From Oscheius onirici (Eukaryota; Nematoda; Chromadorea; Rhabditida; Rhabditidae), in assembly GCA_932521025.1 (NCBI GenBank), contig OW051470.1:8728501-8792500 (forward strand): 64,000 nt of DNA, in the 5' to 3' direction. This document shows positions 12,401-25,300 of this stretch, piece after piece. The notes below the pieces were generated by a model. It made no database searches. It worked only from the letters and a program-made list of their open reading frames with translations, and was not told the DNA's origin. Both the position numbers and the translations under genes were made by a program. Positions within the stretch are counted from its first letter, which is position 1; each line of letters starts with the position of its first letter.

Positions 12401-12818
12401 GCAAGGACATATTTGATTCGAAAAACTTACACCCATGTATGGACAGATACAGCTGATGGACATACAGGCTCCGGCTGAGGGAGCAAAACGTTGTGGGACG
12501 GCTGGACTGAAGCCGAGACCTTCAACTCCGGGAGCACCTGGAAATAAAAGAAGTGAGAAGTTTTATCTGTCTCTCTGTCCCTCTGTCCCTTTCACTCACC
12601 AATCTGACTCTCAAAAGCCTGTCGTTTTTTGATAGCCTTCCTCGCCTTCCTGTCCCACTCCTGTATCATCATGCATGTGTGTTTGAGATCTGAATTAAAC
12701 TTCCTTGCAATTTTCCAATAAAAATACCCCGATCAGGTGCTATGCTACAGTCAAAGTCGGTCCGTGCCATGCCGGCCAGTCCTGCCCATAAAACGAGCGG
12801 CAGGAGGCTCCTTGCCAT
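9490..12818 (-). CDS. Tyrosinase (type 3 copper oxidase) with two ShK domains
   Basis: Eight exons join in phase on the minus strand: 12728-12818, 12600-12689, 12431-12537, 11285-11724, 10579-11194, 10191-10280, 9726-9888 and 9490-9650, giving about 585 residues. A signal peptide ([18 protein letters not shown]) marks it as secreted. The copper A site shows [11 protein letters not shown] and the copper B site [12 protein letters not shown], both matching the classical tyrosinase signatures. A Thr/Pro/Gln-rich linker then leads to two six-cysteine ShK domains, the second ending about 16 residues before the stop. Known tyrosinases oxidise phenols to quinones; nematode members have been linked to cuticle, eggshell or melanin-like hardening, though the substrate here is unknown. 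The ATG sits five bases behind TTTTCAG, a likely trans-splice site. The gene converges on the coiled-coil gene. Confidence 0.95.
10325..10388 (-). other. tRNA-like sequence (pseudo-tRNA or SINE)
   Basis: On the minus strand TATGGCGCAATGGCTAAG resembles a polymerase III A box and GGGTTCAATTTC a B box, about 40 bases apart. The acceptor and T stems do not pair well, so a working tRNA is unlikely. It lies in a tyrosinase intron. Confidence 0.4.
11960..12092. repeat. Foldback family A copy
   Basis: Contains ACGCAATTGCGTAC, the GAAGACATTTT block, and GATGTTCGGTAAAGTTGTAG followed by the inverted partner ending ACAGAACAT. It lies in the long third tyrosinase intron (11725-12430), which has no other recognisable content. 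Confidence 0.65.
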
Positions 12819-13309
12819 CGTTCTGAAAACAGTAAACTGTAAGAGCGAAAAAATAGAAAACAAATAAAAAAAAGATGGAGGGATGGGTCAGTTTGGGAAC
12901 GTCCTTGTCAAATGAGCTGAACATTACAAAAGTTTCTTTCTCAACCGTCAAATGCCAACCTGTTGTTGGCACGGGGCACGCACAATTGTTTGGTAGGAGG
13001 GAAGCAGCTATTACCAAACGCCAAAGTTTTGAGAGAGGGAAGAAAAGGGCAAAAATGTTAGTCTTCGAGTAAAGAACGAGAACATCCAAAATTCTTCGCC
13101 AATTTTCAGTATCAGGAAGTTTTTTTTCAGTCTTGTTATCATATAAAAAGTTGTAGAGGGAATCAAAGGGAACAACTTTTTAAAACATGTCAAAACTGAA
13201 AAGTTTGTAGCATTCCCTAGAAAATGGTCTTGGAAGAATTCTCGAATAACAATTAGGAAAAGGGGAAAATCAGGTTATCACACTCAAAAAAAGTAGGCGA
13301 ACTTTTACC

Positions 13310-13378
13310 TGCATAGCCTAGTGGTCTGAGGCGCCAGCAGTATCCAAGCGACTGGGGTTCGATTCCTGTAGTATGAAA
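13310..13378 (+). other. tRNA-like sequence (pseudo-tRNA or SINE)
   Basis: TAGCCTAGTGGT (A-box-like) and GGGGTTCGATTCC (B-box-like) are spaced as in a tRNA, and a GCC/GGC D-stem is possible. The seven-base acceptor stem and a full T stem cannot be formed, so I call it tRNA-like only. Confidence 0.45.
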
Positions 13379-13867
13379 TTGTTTTTGCATTTCTTTTTTA
13401 AAGGTTTTAAACGTTCTAGGAAAGACCGACGAAGATAAAAAACTCTTGAATTCTCAAAAGAAAGAACTGGTTGCGGGGCTATCCCCAACTTGGGAGAGAA
13501 TCAAAGACCCGCATCTGACCCCAAAGTAAGCTAGAGCAATCTGACCGTGACCGGCATTCTTCCTGAGAGAAAAACCATCTCACTCTTTCTGTGATCTGAT
13601 AAGAGCGTCAGCTGTTTGAGCCCGTGAACCTGCTTCTTTTTTAAATTGACAGCAACGCGGAGGTGACAGTAGATAAAATCTGGTAATTGTCAACATCGAG
13701 TACGAGAAGGACAAACAGCCAGACAGAATTGCAAGTTCAACCAGAGAGAGTGAGACCTTGTGCCGGATAAGCCGACGCAATCGGGTCTCTCAGTGTTCTC
13801 GATAGAGAGTGAGCAGCTTTTCGAGTCAGTCTTCAAAAACAGCAGTTTGTTGTTGGGGGTGACCGGG

Positions 13868-14062
13868 GACAGAGGGACAGAGAGACATAGAAGTCGAGAG
13901 ACAGAGACACAGAAAGAGACGGAAAGACTGAGAGACAGAGGGGGACAGACACTGACAGACAGAAAGTCAGAGAGACAGAAATACAGAGGGACAGAGGGAC
14001 TGAGGGATGGGGGACAGGTGGACAGAGTGACAAAGAAACAGAGAGAGAGACAGAGAGACCCT
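13868..14062. repeat. GACAGAGG / GACAGAGA simple-repeat tract
   Basis: About 190 bp of degenerate purine-rich units (gacagaggg, gacagagaga). Similar short tracts on either strand occur inside introns throughout the window, so this is a genome-wide low-complexity motif, not coding sequence. Confidence 0.85.
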
Positions 14063-14182
14063 CTCTAATTTCCTTTCTTTGACCGTGAGACATTACAGCA
14101 AAGGAACCCTTCGACAGCTTCTCCCCCATACAAAAGACTGCCAATTTTAAACTGCTGGTCAGGCGGAACATTGGGGAATTTA

Positions 14183-14212
14183 CCCCCCCCCCCCCCCCCA
14201 AAAAAAAAAAAA
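14183..14212. repeat. Poly(C) followed by poly(A) homopolymer
   Basis: A run of about 17 C is followed directly by about 12 A. Such tracts are prone to replication slippage and assembly error. Confidence 0.8.
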
Positions 14213-14766
14213 GAAGCAGATCAGAAAATGACCTTCCGCCTCCGCAAAGGACAGCTTGGAGAGGGACAAGGACACGAGTCGGACTGTGTCTTTACCCCAC
14301 CCCTACCGTCTTGTAACTTCTCTGGGGGAAAACAAGTCGTCTTCCAAAGACAACAAGTGAATTTAGAGAACATGTTTCGGGTAGGGGGGAAGTTGACTGG
14401 AACTTACTGTACTACTAATTACGGAGAGATGAGACTCTCAGAGAGACTGAGTCTGACTGACTGAGAGTCTAGATCGGGTTTGACCTGAATGTTTTTACGA
14501 GAAGGTGAGAGAGAAAATAGTTCAGGAATTCTGTTTTCTTCTCTCACGTCAGCTCACGCTTGACCTTTGATTTCGACTGTAAACCATTGTTTACAAAACT
14601 GGGAAGAAAAATCTATGATCTGATAGGAAAAGCAACGGGGTCACGGCAATGCCGCTCTCCAGACTCTCCATTGATGATTTTTCCCTCTCACTCAAAAGAG
14701 AGGAGGCTATGAACAGAAAACGAGTGAGTAGGGGGTCTTTGATCGCGAAAAGCAAAAGATTTGACA

Positions 14767-14832
14767 GGGCTAGGAACTGAACTTGGAAGCTTTGGATTGA
14801 CAGGCCGATCACTTAGCCACTACGCCATGAAT
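14767..14832 (-). other. tRNA-like sequence (pseudo-tRNA or SINE)
   Basis: On the minus strand CATGGCGTAGTGGCTAAG resembles an A box and AAGTTCAGTTCC a degenerate B box, at tRNA spacing. The A-box region closely resembles the copies at 10.3 and 49.6 kb. Confidence 0.4.
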
Positions 14833-15504
14833 GCAAAATTTCCGGCGGAGTCACATCACGGTAGAGTTATCGCACAAAGTTTTCCTTTTTTTTCTCCTGG
14901 AAAGTTACTGTATGTGGTCTGGAATAAGCACATATGCATAAATCTGGAGACAGAGAGGCAGAGACTATACATCAAATGACTTGGCACAAAAGAGAACATG
15001 ACTGGAAAGAGAGTTACTTCGCCGCAAGGGTAGAGGTAGACAATTGCGAGTAGAGACAGTGTAACGACGGTCAGTTAGAGTCCCGAGGGGCGGACACAAT
15101 AGACTGTTGTAACCTAAAGGCACCATGGCAGCTTAAAGACAGAGTGTCGACACGGGCTGACGGACACAGGCGAGAGAAGGTCAAAGGCACTGGCTGCCAT
15201 ACCAGTGACAGCTTTTATAGTTCGGGGCGGTTCCTAGCTGTTGATTTTCTACCCAAGAAAACGTGTGTTCGGAAAACAGTTCGGGGGACACCCACATCAA
15301 TCCCCGAAAGGAATGTAAGCTTGACTAAAACTGTCCCAGTAACCATAACTATCTCTGTCTCTGAATAAAACTCTAATTTTTGTAGCTTTTGCTGCTTCTA
15401 GAGTAACGAGATTTTAAGTGGTACTCGAGTGTTCGTACTCTCTCTTTCGCTGGTCTTCGACCATAACCATTTAGAGAAAGAAGTATAGCTGGAAATAGAC
15501 TCTC

Positions 15505-15622
15505 TATGTCCCTCTGTCCCTCTGTCCCTCTGTCCCTCTGTCCCTCTTTCCCTCTGTCCCTCTGTCCCTTTGTCTCTCAGTCCCTCTGTCCCTCTCTTCC
15601 TCTGGCTCTCTGTCTGTCCCTC
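15505..15622. repeat. CCCTCTGT simple-repeat tract
   Basis: About 14 degenerate copies of the octamer ccctctgt, the reverse-complement sense of the purine-rich tract near 13.9 kb. Confidence 0.85.
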
Positions 15623-16142
15623 TCCTTTCCCTCCAAATCAATATAAACAGTGTGTTTCTTGACCACATTCCCCCAGTTTCTTCTTCCCGACGACAACCAG
15701 TCTCAACCGCGCCAAAGTATACGATTTGAAAGTCAAACAAGAAACTGATGACAAGTAGTTGAAGCATGAACTGTTGTTACACTGGCTACTGGGAAGTATA
15801 CTGGCCCAGTTTTTGTCTCCTTTTCGAGTTTTATTACACAGACGGTGTCCAGCTAGGGCATGAAGCAAGGGCTTGAAATGCAGAGTCTATGTGTTTGATA
15901 GAAAAGTGGAGGAAGTGGACAAGGGGACAGAACTCGGACAACTCACAGGATTCCTAACTTCCAATATTGAAACTTTTTTTATCGGAAGTTCCAGATCACT
16001 AATAAAAATTTTGTTATAATTGAAAACAATAATAAAAAAGCTAAAAGTTGAATTTCAAAGTGCTTTTAAACTTTTTGTAGTTTTTGTAGATAAAAGTTAA
16101 TAAGTTTTTGTTGATGTCAAGCTAGTGGAACAACAGTCGACA

Positions 16143-17469
<1,327 letters not shown>

Positions 17470-17660
17470 TACGAAGACAAATAAAAGTTGGAAACTATAG
17501 TTTATTTTTAGAGCAACTTCCTTCTTTTCCACTTCCTGATCAAAAAATTCCCACCAAGCCCATTTTCAAGGAACAATGAGCTAATTGGCTTCTCCTCAAA
17601 AAGCTATTGTTCTCCCTCCACATAAATATCCCTTTTCGCCAGTTCTCATCAGTTGAAAAC

Positions 17661-18251
17661 ATGGTTCTGCTGCTCTCCTTGGTCCTTCTCGGTCTCGGCG
17701 CTGTAGATGCTTGCGGTAAACTACTGTGGAACAAGTGAATTGATACACTTTAGATCCGAAGTGTACCCCAATTGTCTATCACTGTAGCGTTCCAGTAGAA
17801 GGTTTCTATAACGGTATTTTGTTGTAAGAAAACATATATTTTGTAGAAGGTATCAACATTTTTCAGTGTTGACAGCCCAGGTAATTATGGCTGCAACTTC
17901 GATAAGGGTTATGGTGTTCGTGCATGGGTTATGTTAGCGGCTAACTCTACAGACAGAACCATCTCTATTTCGGCTGATCGTCGTGAAGGGCTCGCACTTT
18001 CTTTTACATGCATGAAGGAGTTGAAATACTACGGAGGCTGGGACGACACTAATGAAAAGACTGCCAGATTAAGGCTCGATTTTTACTGCCTAAACATGAA
18101 TACAACCATGACGAGCGAAGACAGAAAAATCGCTGTAACTTCTTTATGGAACCACATTTACGAAACTGCTATTGTCAAATATATGGAAGAGCACAGCGAC
18201 TGGCATTTGGATAATGATACACTATCGAATGTAGTTGGGAACTTGTCATAA
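17661..18251 (+). CDS. Small secreted cysteine-containing protein, unknown family
   Basis: Three exons: 17661-17715, 17754-17820 and 17867-18251, giving about 168 residues. The start MVLLLSLVLLGLGAVDAC is a clear signal peptide, and eight cysteines follow or border the cleavage point. The donor of exon 2 (att tt|gttgtaag) was chosen because it is the only one that keeps the long third exon open; it is a weak consensus, so this junction is the least certain part. I do not recognise the family. The gene lies 192 bases behind the preceding gene on the same strand, so co-transcription is possible. An RTE fragment begins about 100 bases after the stop. Confidence 0.65.
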
Positions 18252-18351
18252 ACATGATTTTTTATTATTACACTTTGAGTACGCTCATTCAACAAGATAC
18301 CAAACCTCTTGACATGCAAACACCTAACAATGCCGAAGAGGAAGACGCTTC

Positions 18352-18746
18352 AAACCCACATCTCTCTCTCTACGGATCGGAGACCTGGATATTGAAGCAA
18401 ACGGACAAGAAGTACATTGAGGTCTGCCAGAGAAGGATGGAGCTAAGATTGGTTGGAGTGAGCCCTCTCTACAGATGGCCGAATGAAAGACTACGAAACC
18501 TTACCAAACTGAAGGACTGGAGTGAAGCTCTTTGGTCGAAGCTACTGGAAGGCTGAGAGGATTACAAGGATGAATGGACATAGATGGACAAGGTGGATAA
18601 CAGAATGGATTCCTTTGGAAGGAAGAAGAACGAGAGGTCGCCAGAGGCTCAAATGGACAGACGACATGAGAAATGCGGCCGGAAGGGTCTGGTGGAACAG
18701 AAGTGCCGATGATTGGAGAACCCTGCGATTTACGATTGTTGGATAG
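18352..18746 (+). pseudogene. 5'-truncated RTE-like retrotransposon fragment with frameshift
   Basis: Frames 18254-18556 and 18522-18746 together give the C-terminal part of an RTE-type protein: YGSETWILK, RMELRLVGVS and GRRTRGRQRLKWTDD, parallel to YAGETWTLR, RMMRRMVGVT and GRPRARWKDD in the element at 2-2569. A frameshift near 18550 separates the two halves and everything upstream of the reverse transcriptase C-terminus is missing. This is a dead 5'-truncated copy, from a different subfamily than the intact element. Confidence 0.85.
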
Positions 18747-18812
18747 ACTTGAAACGTAATAAATCTACCGATCTAATCTATCTTTGAGTACGTTTTCTGA
18801 GTAAATCAAAAT

Positions 18813-18855
18813 CTCTCTACTACTAAAGCGCAATGGTGTCTGTCCGTGTGTAGCC
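18813..18855 (+). mobile_element. Helitron-like 5' terminus
   Basis: TCTCTCTACTACTAAAGCGC followed by AATGGTGTCTGTCCGTGTGT begins with TC just after a host A. This closely resembles the 5' ends of animal Helitrons, which insert between A and T and often carry a GTCTGTCCGT motif. A second copy of the same start lies inverted at 58521-58558. I could not define the 3' hairpin and CTRR end, so the element length is unknown. Confidence 0.6.
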
Positions 18856-19340
18856 TATTTTGAGATAACGCACAAGGGTTTTTTGCGCGAACAATCAAGT
18901 CTTCGACTCCTCCCCGGAAAATTTCTTTTTGCAAGTTTATTTTTGTTCGATCACGCTGAATCCGAATATCACATTTTTAGGGTTCTATTTGGTTAACAGA
19001 CAGTCCTTTAAACCGAAGAAAGTGAAATTTCCGAAAAATCGGGTGTAATGGGGGTAATCTAGGGTAATCTACAACGCTAAGTTCGAATATGATAACAATA
19101 GGGATGGCAAAGGTAAACGGGCGGCGACAGCCGTTAAGACGGCTGGTCAACAGTTGAAAGTGTGACTTGTTCTGCAACCTGACTCAAACATTCAAAACAC
19201 AAGCTATGAAGAAGTAGTAAAATAAGTTCATTAGACGGATCTCTAACACAATGTGATTACAATAGTATGGTTCAAGTAATGAGGTTCATATCGCTTCAAG
19301 AGATAGAGAAAAGACACAATTTTCGGTAGGAGAAGTTTCT

Positions 19341-22300
19341 TCAGATGGAATCCATGTCACTGTCATCGTTCTGAACATAGACTGCTGGTAGAGCTCTCAT
19401 CGCGTTCCGGGCTCCTAGGACACGATTAGCTTCATGCTCGAGACTAGCGGCCTGAGTTTTTAATGTAACTATAGCGGGAAATTCAAAAAACTTGAGCACT
19501 GAGAGCTCGAAGATTGTTGACAGTGGCGTATTGCATCGTGCAAAGATCGGCAATGTAACCCTCGTGGTAGATGCTCTTCTTCTCCAGTTCACGATGGAGA
19601 CTGGCTAGCTAAAAATCGAAAATTGAGAAATCTCGGGTGAGAAAACTGACCTCATCGGCTCGGACCTTGTTCAAGTGCTGCTGGGCATTGAGTTGACCGT
19701 TGGCTTCAGCCATCTGTTGATTGATAACGTCAAGGTCGGTCTGGAGCTCCCGGCGACGATTGTCACTCTGGAAAAAGTCCGTAAATGAGAGAGAGAGAGA
19801 GACAGAGGGACTAAGAGTCTGAGAGCTAGAGAGCGACAGTCAGTACCTTGGATCGGTTCTTTCTCTCATTGTCCAGTTCCTCTTCCAGTTCTTCAATTCT
19901 CTCGATTAGTCTTCTCAAGTTCTGTTGCAGTTTGGCAATCAGATTGGCGTCTTTCAAGGCTCTCATCTTGAACTCTCCGATGTCTTCTTCACGTCTGAAG
20001 TCTGTTTATGAGTCTGTCCGTCTGCCTCTTTGTCTCTCTGTCTCTCTATTTCAGCCTCTCTCACTAGGCATGGACACTAGGCCCGGGTCAGTGTTGACCG
20101 AAATCGTGCCAGCAAGGCGCATTTTCGGGGGAAGACTACTTTATCGAAAAAAAAATAACTTGGCGCACATTTTGAACATAAGCTCGGCGTGGCATATTGA
20201 GCCTATGTTCAAATTGGGTGGAAAGTTTTCTGCGCACTGCTGGCACGGGCCCGGTGCTCATGCCTATCTCTCACTTTCATACCCTCTCTGTCTCTCACCG
20301 TTTACAATCCAAATCAGTGTCATGTTTGTCCTTGGTAACCATTTCCAGTTGATTCTTGAGCGTCTTCAGCTGTTGCTCCAGTCTCTTGTTCAACTTTTCC
20401 AGATCGGCCTTGGCACGAGACTCGGCATGCAATTTATCCTCAATTCCATCCAAATCCTCCCTCATCTTCTGTCTCTGCTCATCAGCCCTGAACCGTCTCA
20501 ATTGTCGCTCACACTCTCAGTGCACTCACCTCTCGTATTTATCTTGGAGGATATCCAATCGATCCATCAGCTCGGCATTGGCCAGTTCCTGGAAAATAAA
20601 TAAATAAATAGGGAAACTTTTGATTTCATCACATTAGAGAAGTTGTACAAATTCTTTTCGATTTTTTTGTCAAAAAGCTGTGCTTTTGAAATATTATCGA
20701 AAACATCAACTGGCTAATGTTTTTTACCTGAGCCTTCCTAGTATGACCAAGTTTCTCATTTTCATGCTTGGCCTTGTCCAGTTCGGCTGAGAGACGGGCG
20801 GCCTCTGCCTCGGCATTCTTGCGAGCAGCATCCGCCTCCATTTCGAGACGTTTCTCCTGAAAAATACATATATAAGATAACACAAAAGAGATCTTGTCAC
20901 ACAAACATTTGACCAACCTCCATAGCTGGAGAGAGCTCGATCTTAGGCACAACGGACATTTATCGTGCTGGGAGTGACTGTGGCTCAGAGTTTGCGCAGA
21001 GAGGAGCTCTCTCTGCCTCGAGTGAAAAACCACCCCCTCGGAACATCCCAAACAAAGGGCAAAAAACTGATCTCTACCATTCTTTTTTTTCTGTCACTCT
21101 GTCCCTCTGTCCCATCCAGGCTTGTTGTTTTCTTGTACCGCGCGGCACTTTTCAGCCGATTGACCGGTTTTTTAAAGAAGCAGTTTTTTTGCATTTTAGG
21201 TGCTTATTACTCATTTTTTGAATTCTGGGCGGTTTTAATCGATTCAGCGTGAAAAAAATATCTTAGAAACTATTCCGGCAAAAAATTGAGGAGAAAATAT
21301 GGAGAAAGAGGCAAAATGAGTGAAAAATTGTGTTGTCGTCGATTTGCCCATATTTTCTCTTCATTTTTTTGGCGGAATAGACGTTTCCTAGGATTGCATC
21401 AACACGCCTGGTCCCATCTCAAGCTTCCTTACCTTCTCGCTCCATTCCTTCTTCTGTCTCTGAAGATCCTTTTCAGCATCGCGAAGAGCCTTGGCAGCAT
21501 CGTCTCCTTTCTCCTGACTGTCCTTCAACTGCTTGTTCAGCTCATCAATCTCCTCGTTTCTCTTGCCCATCAAGGTACGTTCTCTGGCCAGAGCTGCCTT
21601 GGTCTCATCGAGTTCGCCATCACGTTGACGAAGCTCATCAGCAAGTCTCTTCCTCTCCGCTTCTTCGGTGGCAGAGAACTTTTCAAGCTCCTGAAAACAC
21701 TCTTCTTCTCTTTTCAAATATTTCTTTGATTTAAAAGTCAAACTCATACCTTGACCTTCTTCTCCAGAGCCTCAACCTCCGCATTGGACCTCATTCCCTT
21801 CAACATGGGCTTCAGACGGCAGTAGAGACGGAACCAGGGCCAACTTCTCAGCTTCATCCACTGTCGGATGTTCTCTGTCAAGATGAGATAAGCATCTTCC
21901 TGGTCCAGACGTCGCTTGTACTCGCACTGAAACAGTCTTTTAAAAACAAAAAATTATAGTTCAAACCATGGCCAAATAGTGACGACAGGTGCACTGGAGC
22001 TTGACGACCATTTTGGCGATGGCCTCGTCTCGAAGTTCTTCCATATGGGCCAGCATTCCGGCGCGGAAGAAGACCTAAAGCATTCAGATTAAAAAATTTC
22101 AGGATCTTTACCTTGGTCTTTCCGATCTTGTAGTTGTCGACGTTGATCTTGTTCTGCTTGCACAGCTTGTCCAGGACCTTGGTGGCTGCCTGAGCCGGCT
22201 CAGGATCGGTAGCCTCATCGGCAGCTAGGACGGCGTAACGGAAGCGGAAGTCACCGTGGGTCTGAAAAGTCTCAAGTTCTTCAAAAGGTTTAAAACAGAA

Positions 22301-25300
22301 TATAAATGTGATAGAGCGACTTTGAGAGGAGTCATGAGAGGGACCTTATTACAGTGACAGTCGAAGCAGGAAAGCGGAAAGTTTGAAGAGATGAGTGTTA
22401 TGATAACGCCTATTCAAAAAGAGCTCTACAGTAACCCAAAATTCCCTTTCTCGTGGGATTTTGGTGTACACTTTTTGACCGCCCAACAGTCTGGACAATT
22501 TGAACTTTTCGCTGTTCGGCGGCCCAGGCAAGTAGAAATAGACAGTTCGTGACAGGACCCTTCAGACTCCAATCGCTTATCAACAAGAACTGTCTGTTTT
22601 CGGTCCATCAGAGAAATAAAGAAATCAGACAAAAGCCAGCAGTAAAGTAAGTCTGTGGCTGTTTGAATCAACCCGAAGTTTTGGTTTCGTTTCCTTTTTC
22701 TATTGGATAGACTGGGGAAACTTCGACACAAAAACGGCTCACACAAACTGGCACCTCAGATTATCCTCTCATTGTCTGACAAGGTTCGATTCTTTGGAAC
22801 AATGGCGGTGATAAGAGTTACTATTTTTCCGGTTTAGTGGGAAGACATTTCGAAGTGATTAAAGCCAGCGAAAAGTAATGTTTTTGGGCCCTGTCATGGG
22901 TTCAAATCTTCCATTAGGTCTCAGCAACTCACCATTCTGTTAGGGAATCCCTTCCTACAGATTCTAATTCCTTCCAAGACTCCATTACAGGTCAACTGGT
23001 TCAGCACCAGAGGGGCATCAATCACTCCACTCTGCTTCTTTTCATTGGGGATGATGCAACGAATGAAGTGAGGATGAGTCGTGTGGAGCATGCTCATCAG
23101 ATTGTTCAGAGACTCTCGATACATCGTCGAGACGGTCATAAACGAAGCCGACTTGCCCTTCTTTTTGGCCGGTCCGGCAGCGGACTTTCCTAAAGTTTTG
23201 AGCTCAAATTTGGGACAGGTTACTCCCACCACGGGCATTCTGCTCCTCTCTATCTAGTTCAGTCTGATAATTTTCCCAAATCTTGAAGAGCATACTCTCC
23301 TTGTCGACAGTCTTCAGGACAGCTACGGCGGAATCGTTCAGGGGATCCTAAAATAAGTTTCTCGAGGTTCTTCTATTCTGAATTATGTCCTATCAAAAGT
23401 CGGACAAGTTTAAAAAAAAATCCCTTGCTGTTCTTGATCTGCTCAAGACTGTACTCTCACTCTCTCCCTATACTGCACTGTATCCTGTATTAAATAAAGT
23501 AAAATAAATAATAAATAAAGACAGTCTTTTTAGGGTTTAGGAGGCCAAAAGAACGTCCAGGACAGGAAGAAAAGATTGGAACTCTTGACTGACAGGCGCA
23601 GAAAGTAAAATATCTGTATCAAACTGAACCCCATAATCTGGTAGTAAAGTGTAGTGTAGCGGGTCGCGGTCCAGGTTTTTAATCAGTTTTCCACTATAGC
23701 CGATCTTATTATTAGAAATAAAAAAGATCTGAGAAGATACTGAATCAGAACACTAGAATAGCAAACTCGGCTCGGGAACTGTTGGGAACAAAACTGACAA
23801 AGAAAATGGAAGAATCTTCGGATTTTCCAAGAACTTCGTTGAAAGAAACTAGAATAGGAAACTCGGCTCGGGAACGGTTTCCTATAGTCACAGTCTGAGT
23901 AAAACTGATTCCCTCAGCACAGGAAGTTTATTCTAGTCATAAACTAACCTTGTTCTTATCGAGCCACTGCTCAGCATTATATCTAACAGTTCCAGCGTAA
24001 TGTACGATGGCAAAATGAGCCTCGGCCTGCTTTCCCTTTGGTGGCTTGGCCTTCTGGAAGTTCGGGTGCTTGCCCATATGCTGGTTGACCAGCTTGTCCT
24101 TGTACGTCATGTCAGTGGCTTTGGGAACGATACATTCTTCGTCCAGCATAGAAATGATTCCCAGAGGCTAAAGTTTCAATACTTTGTGGCAAAAAACCAT
24201 CCGCACCTTTTCAATGAGCTCAATGCAGGCCTGGAGATCGAGGCCGAAGTCAATGAAGGTCCATTGGATTCCTTCGCGAGCGTACTCTTCCTGTTCCAAG
24301 ACGAACATGTGATGATTGAAAAACTGTTGGAGTTTTTCATTGACAAAATTGATCCAGAGCTGTTCGAATGAGTTACGCTAAAATTATGAAATGCTCTGGA
24401 AACTGTCTCTCCAACTCACATCAAAAATCTCAAAACCAGCAATATCCAGGACTCCGATATAGTGCTCGGGATCTTCCATATTAGCACTGAGAGTCTCATT
24501 GGCTCTAGTAATGAGCCAGGTAAAGATTCTGGCGTAGACGGCCTTAGCCAGAGCACCCACAGCCCAGTCGACTTGTTGGACATTCTGTCCCTTGACTACC
24601 CACTCGGCTCCGACCTTGATCTTGGGACGGGTCAAAGCTTGAATGAAGGCTTCCGGGTCGACTCCGAAGAGACGAGCGGCCTTCTCGGGGTCTGGAATAA
24701 GTCAAGTACAGTCCCTGTCCCTCTCTGAGGATCTAATTAGACTCACGTTCCATGCCATCAACCTCAGCCTGTTCTTCTCTCGGCTTCTGCTTGAACTGCA
24801 TGTTGCCCATATGCATAATGGCAGCGCATCCCTTGTACAGCTCGTCTTTCTCCCTTTCGGAAAAAGACATCACGTCGAAGGAGTTCTGAATCCAAAAAAT
24901 AGCTTCCCCATTTGTCACCTACATCAGTTACGCGCCACTCCTCCTTGTCATCCATGCAGGGTACGGTAATCTCGGCCTGTGAGACGAAATGATACTTTCT
25001 GATATCCTCATCCAGATTGTAGCGATCACGAAGTTTCTTCTGAGTCATAATCTGGTAGAAGATGTGGTAGGATCGCTCTCCTGGAGCCTGCTTGATGACT
25101 CTGGATTTTTCCAGAAGATCTGGAAGGGATTGGTTCAGAGAGACAGACAGGAACTCACAGTGTTCAATATCTCCTCCGACCAGCTTTCCTTTCTTATCAA
25201 AGTGGATACGGATGAATTTTCCAAATCTTGAGCTATTGTAGTTCCTGACAGTTGCTCCATTTCCAAAAGCCTCAATGGCCGGATTGGCTTGAACCACTTG

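Larger units (their letters stand above)
12819..16142. other. Gene-free, simple-repeat-rich interval
   Basis: No reading frame here has splice context or domain similarity that I can support. The interval lies between the divergent starts of the tyrosinase gene (-) and the gene at 16143 (+), so it must contain promoter or outron sequence for both. It holds the simple repeats and tRNA-like sequences listed separately. Confidence 0.6.

Noticed and set aside
13310-13378. A genuine tRNA gene
   Set aside because: A and B boxes are present, but a seven-base-pair acceptor stem and a five-base-pair T stem cannot be formed, so only a tRNA-like call is made.
13833-14201. Minus-strand open frame rich in Ser, Leu and Val
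   Set aside because: It is the translation of the GACAGAG simple repeat with no splice context or start signal.
22262-22932. Extra coding exon in the 670-bp myosin intron
   Set aside because: The motor sequence is continuous from KGFPNRM to THGDFRFRY across the intron; the open frames within it have no myosin similarity.
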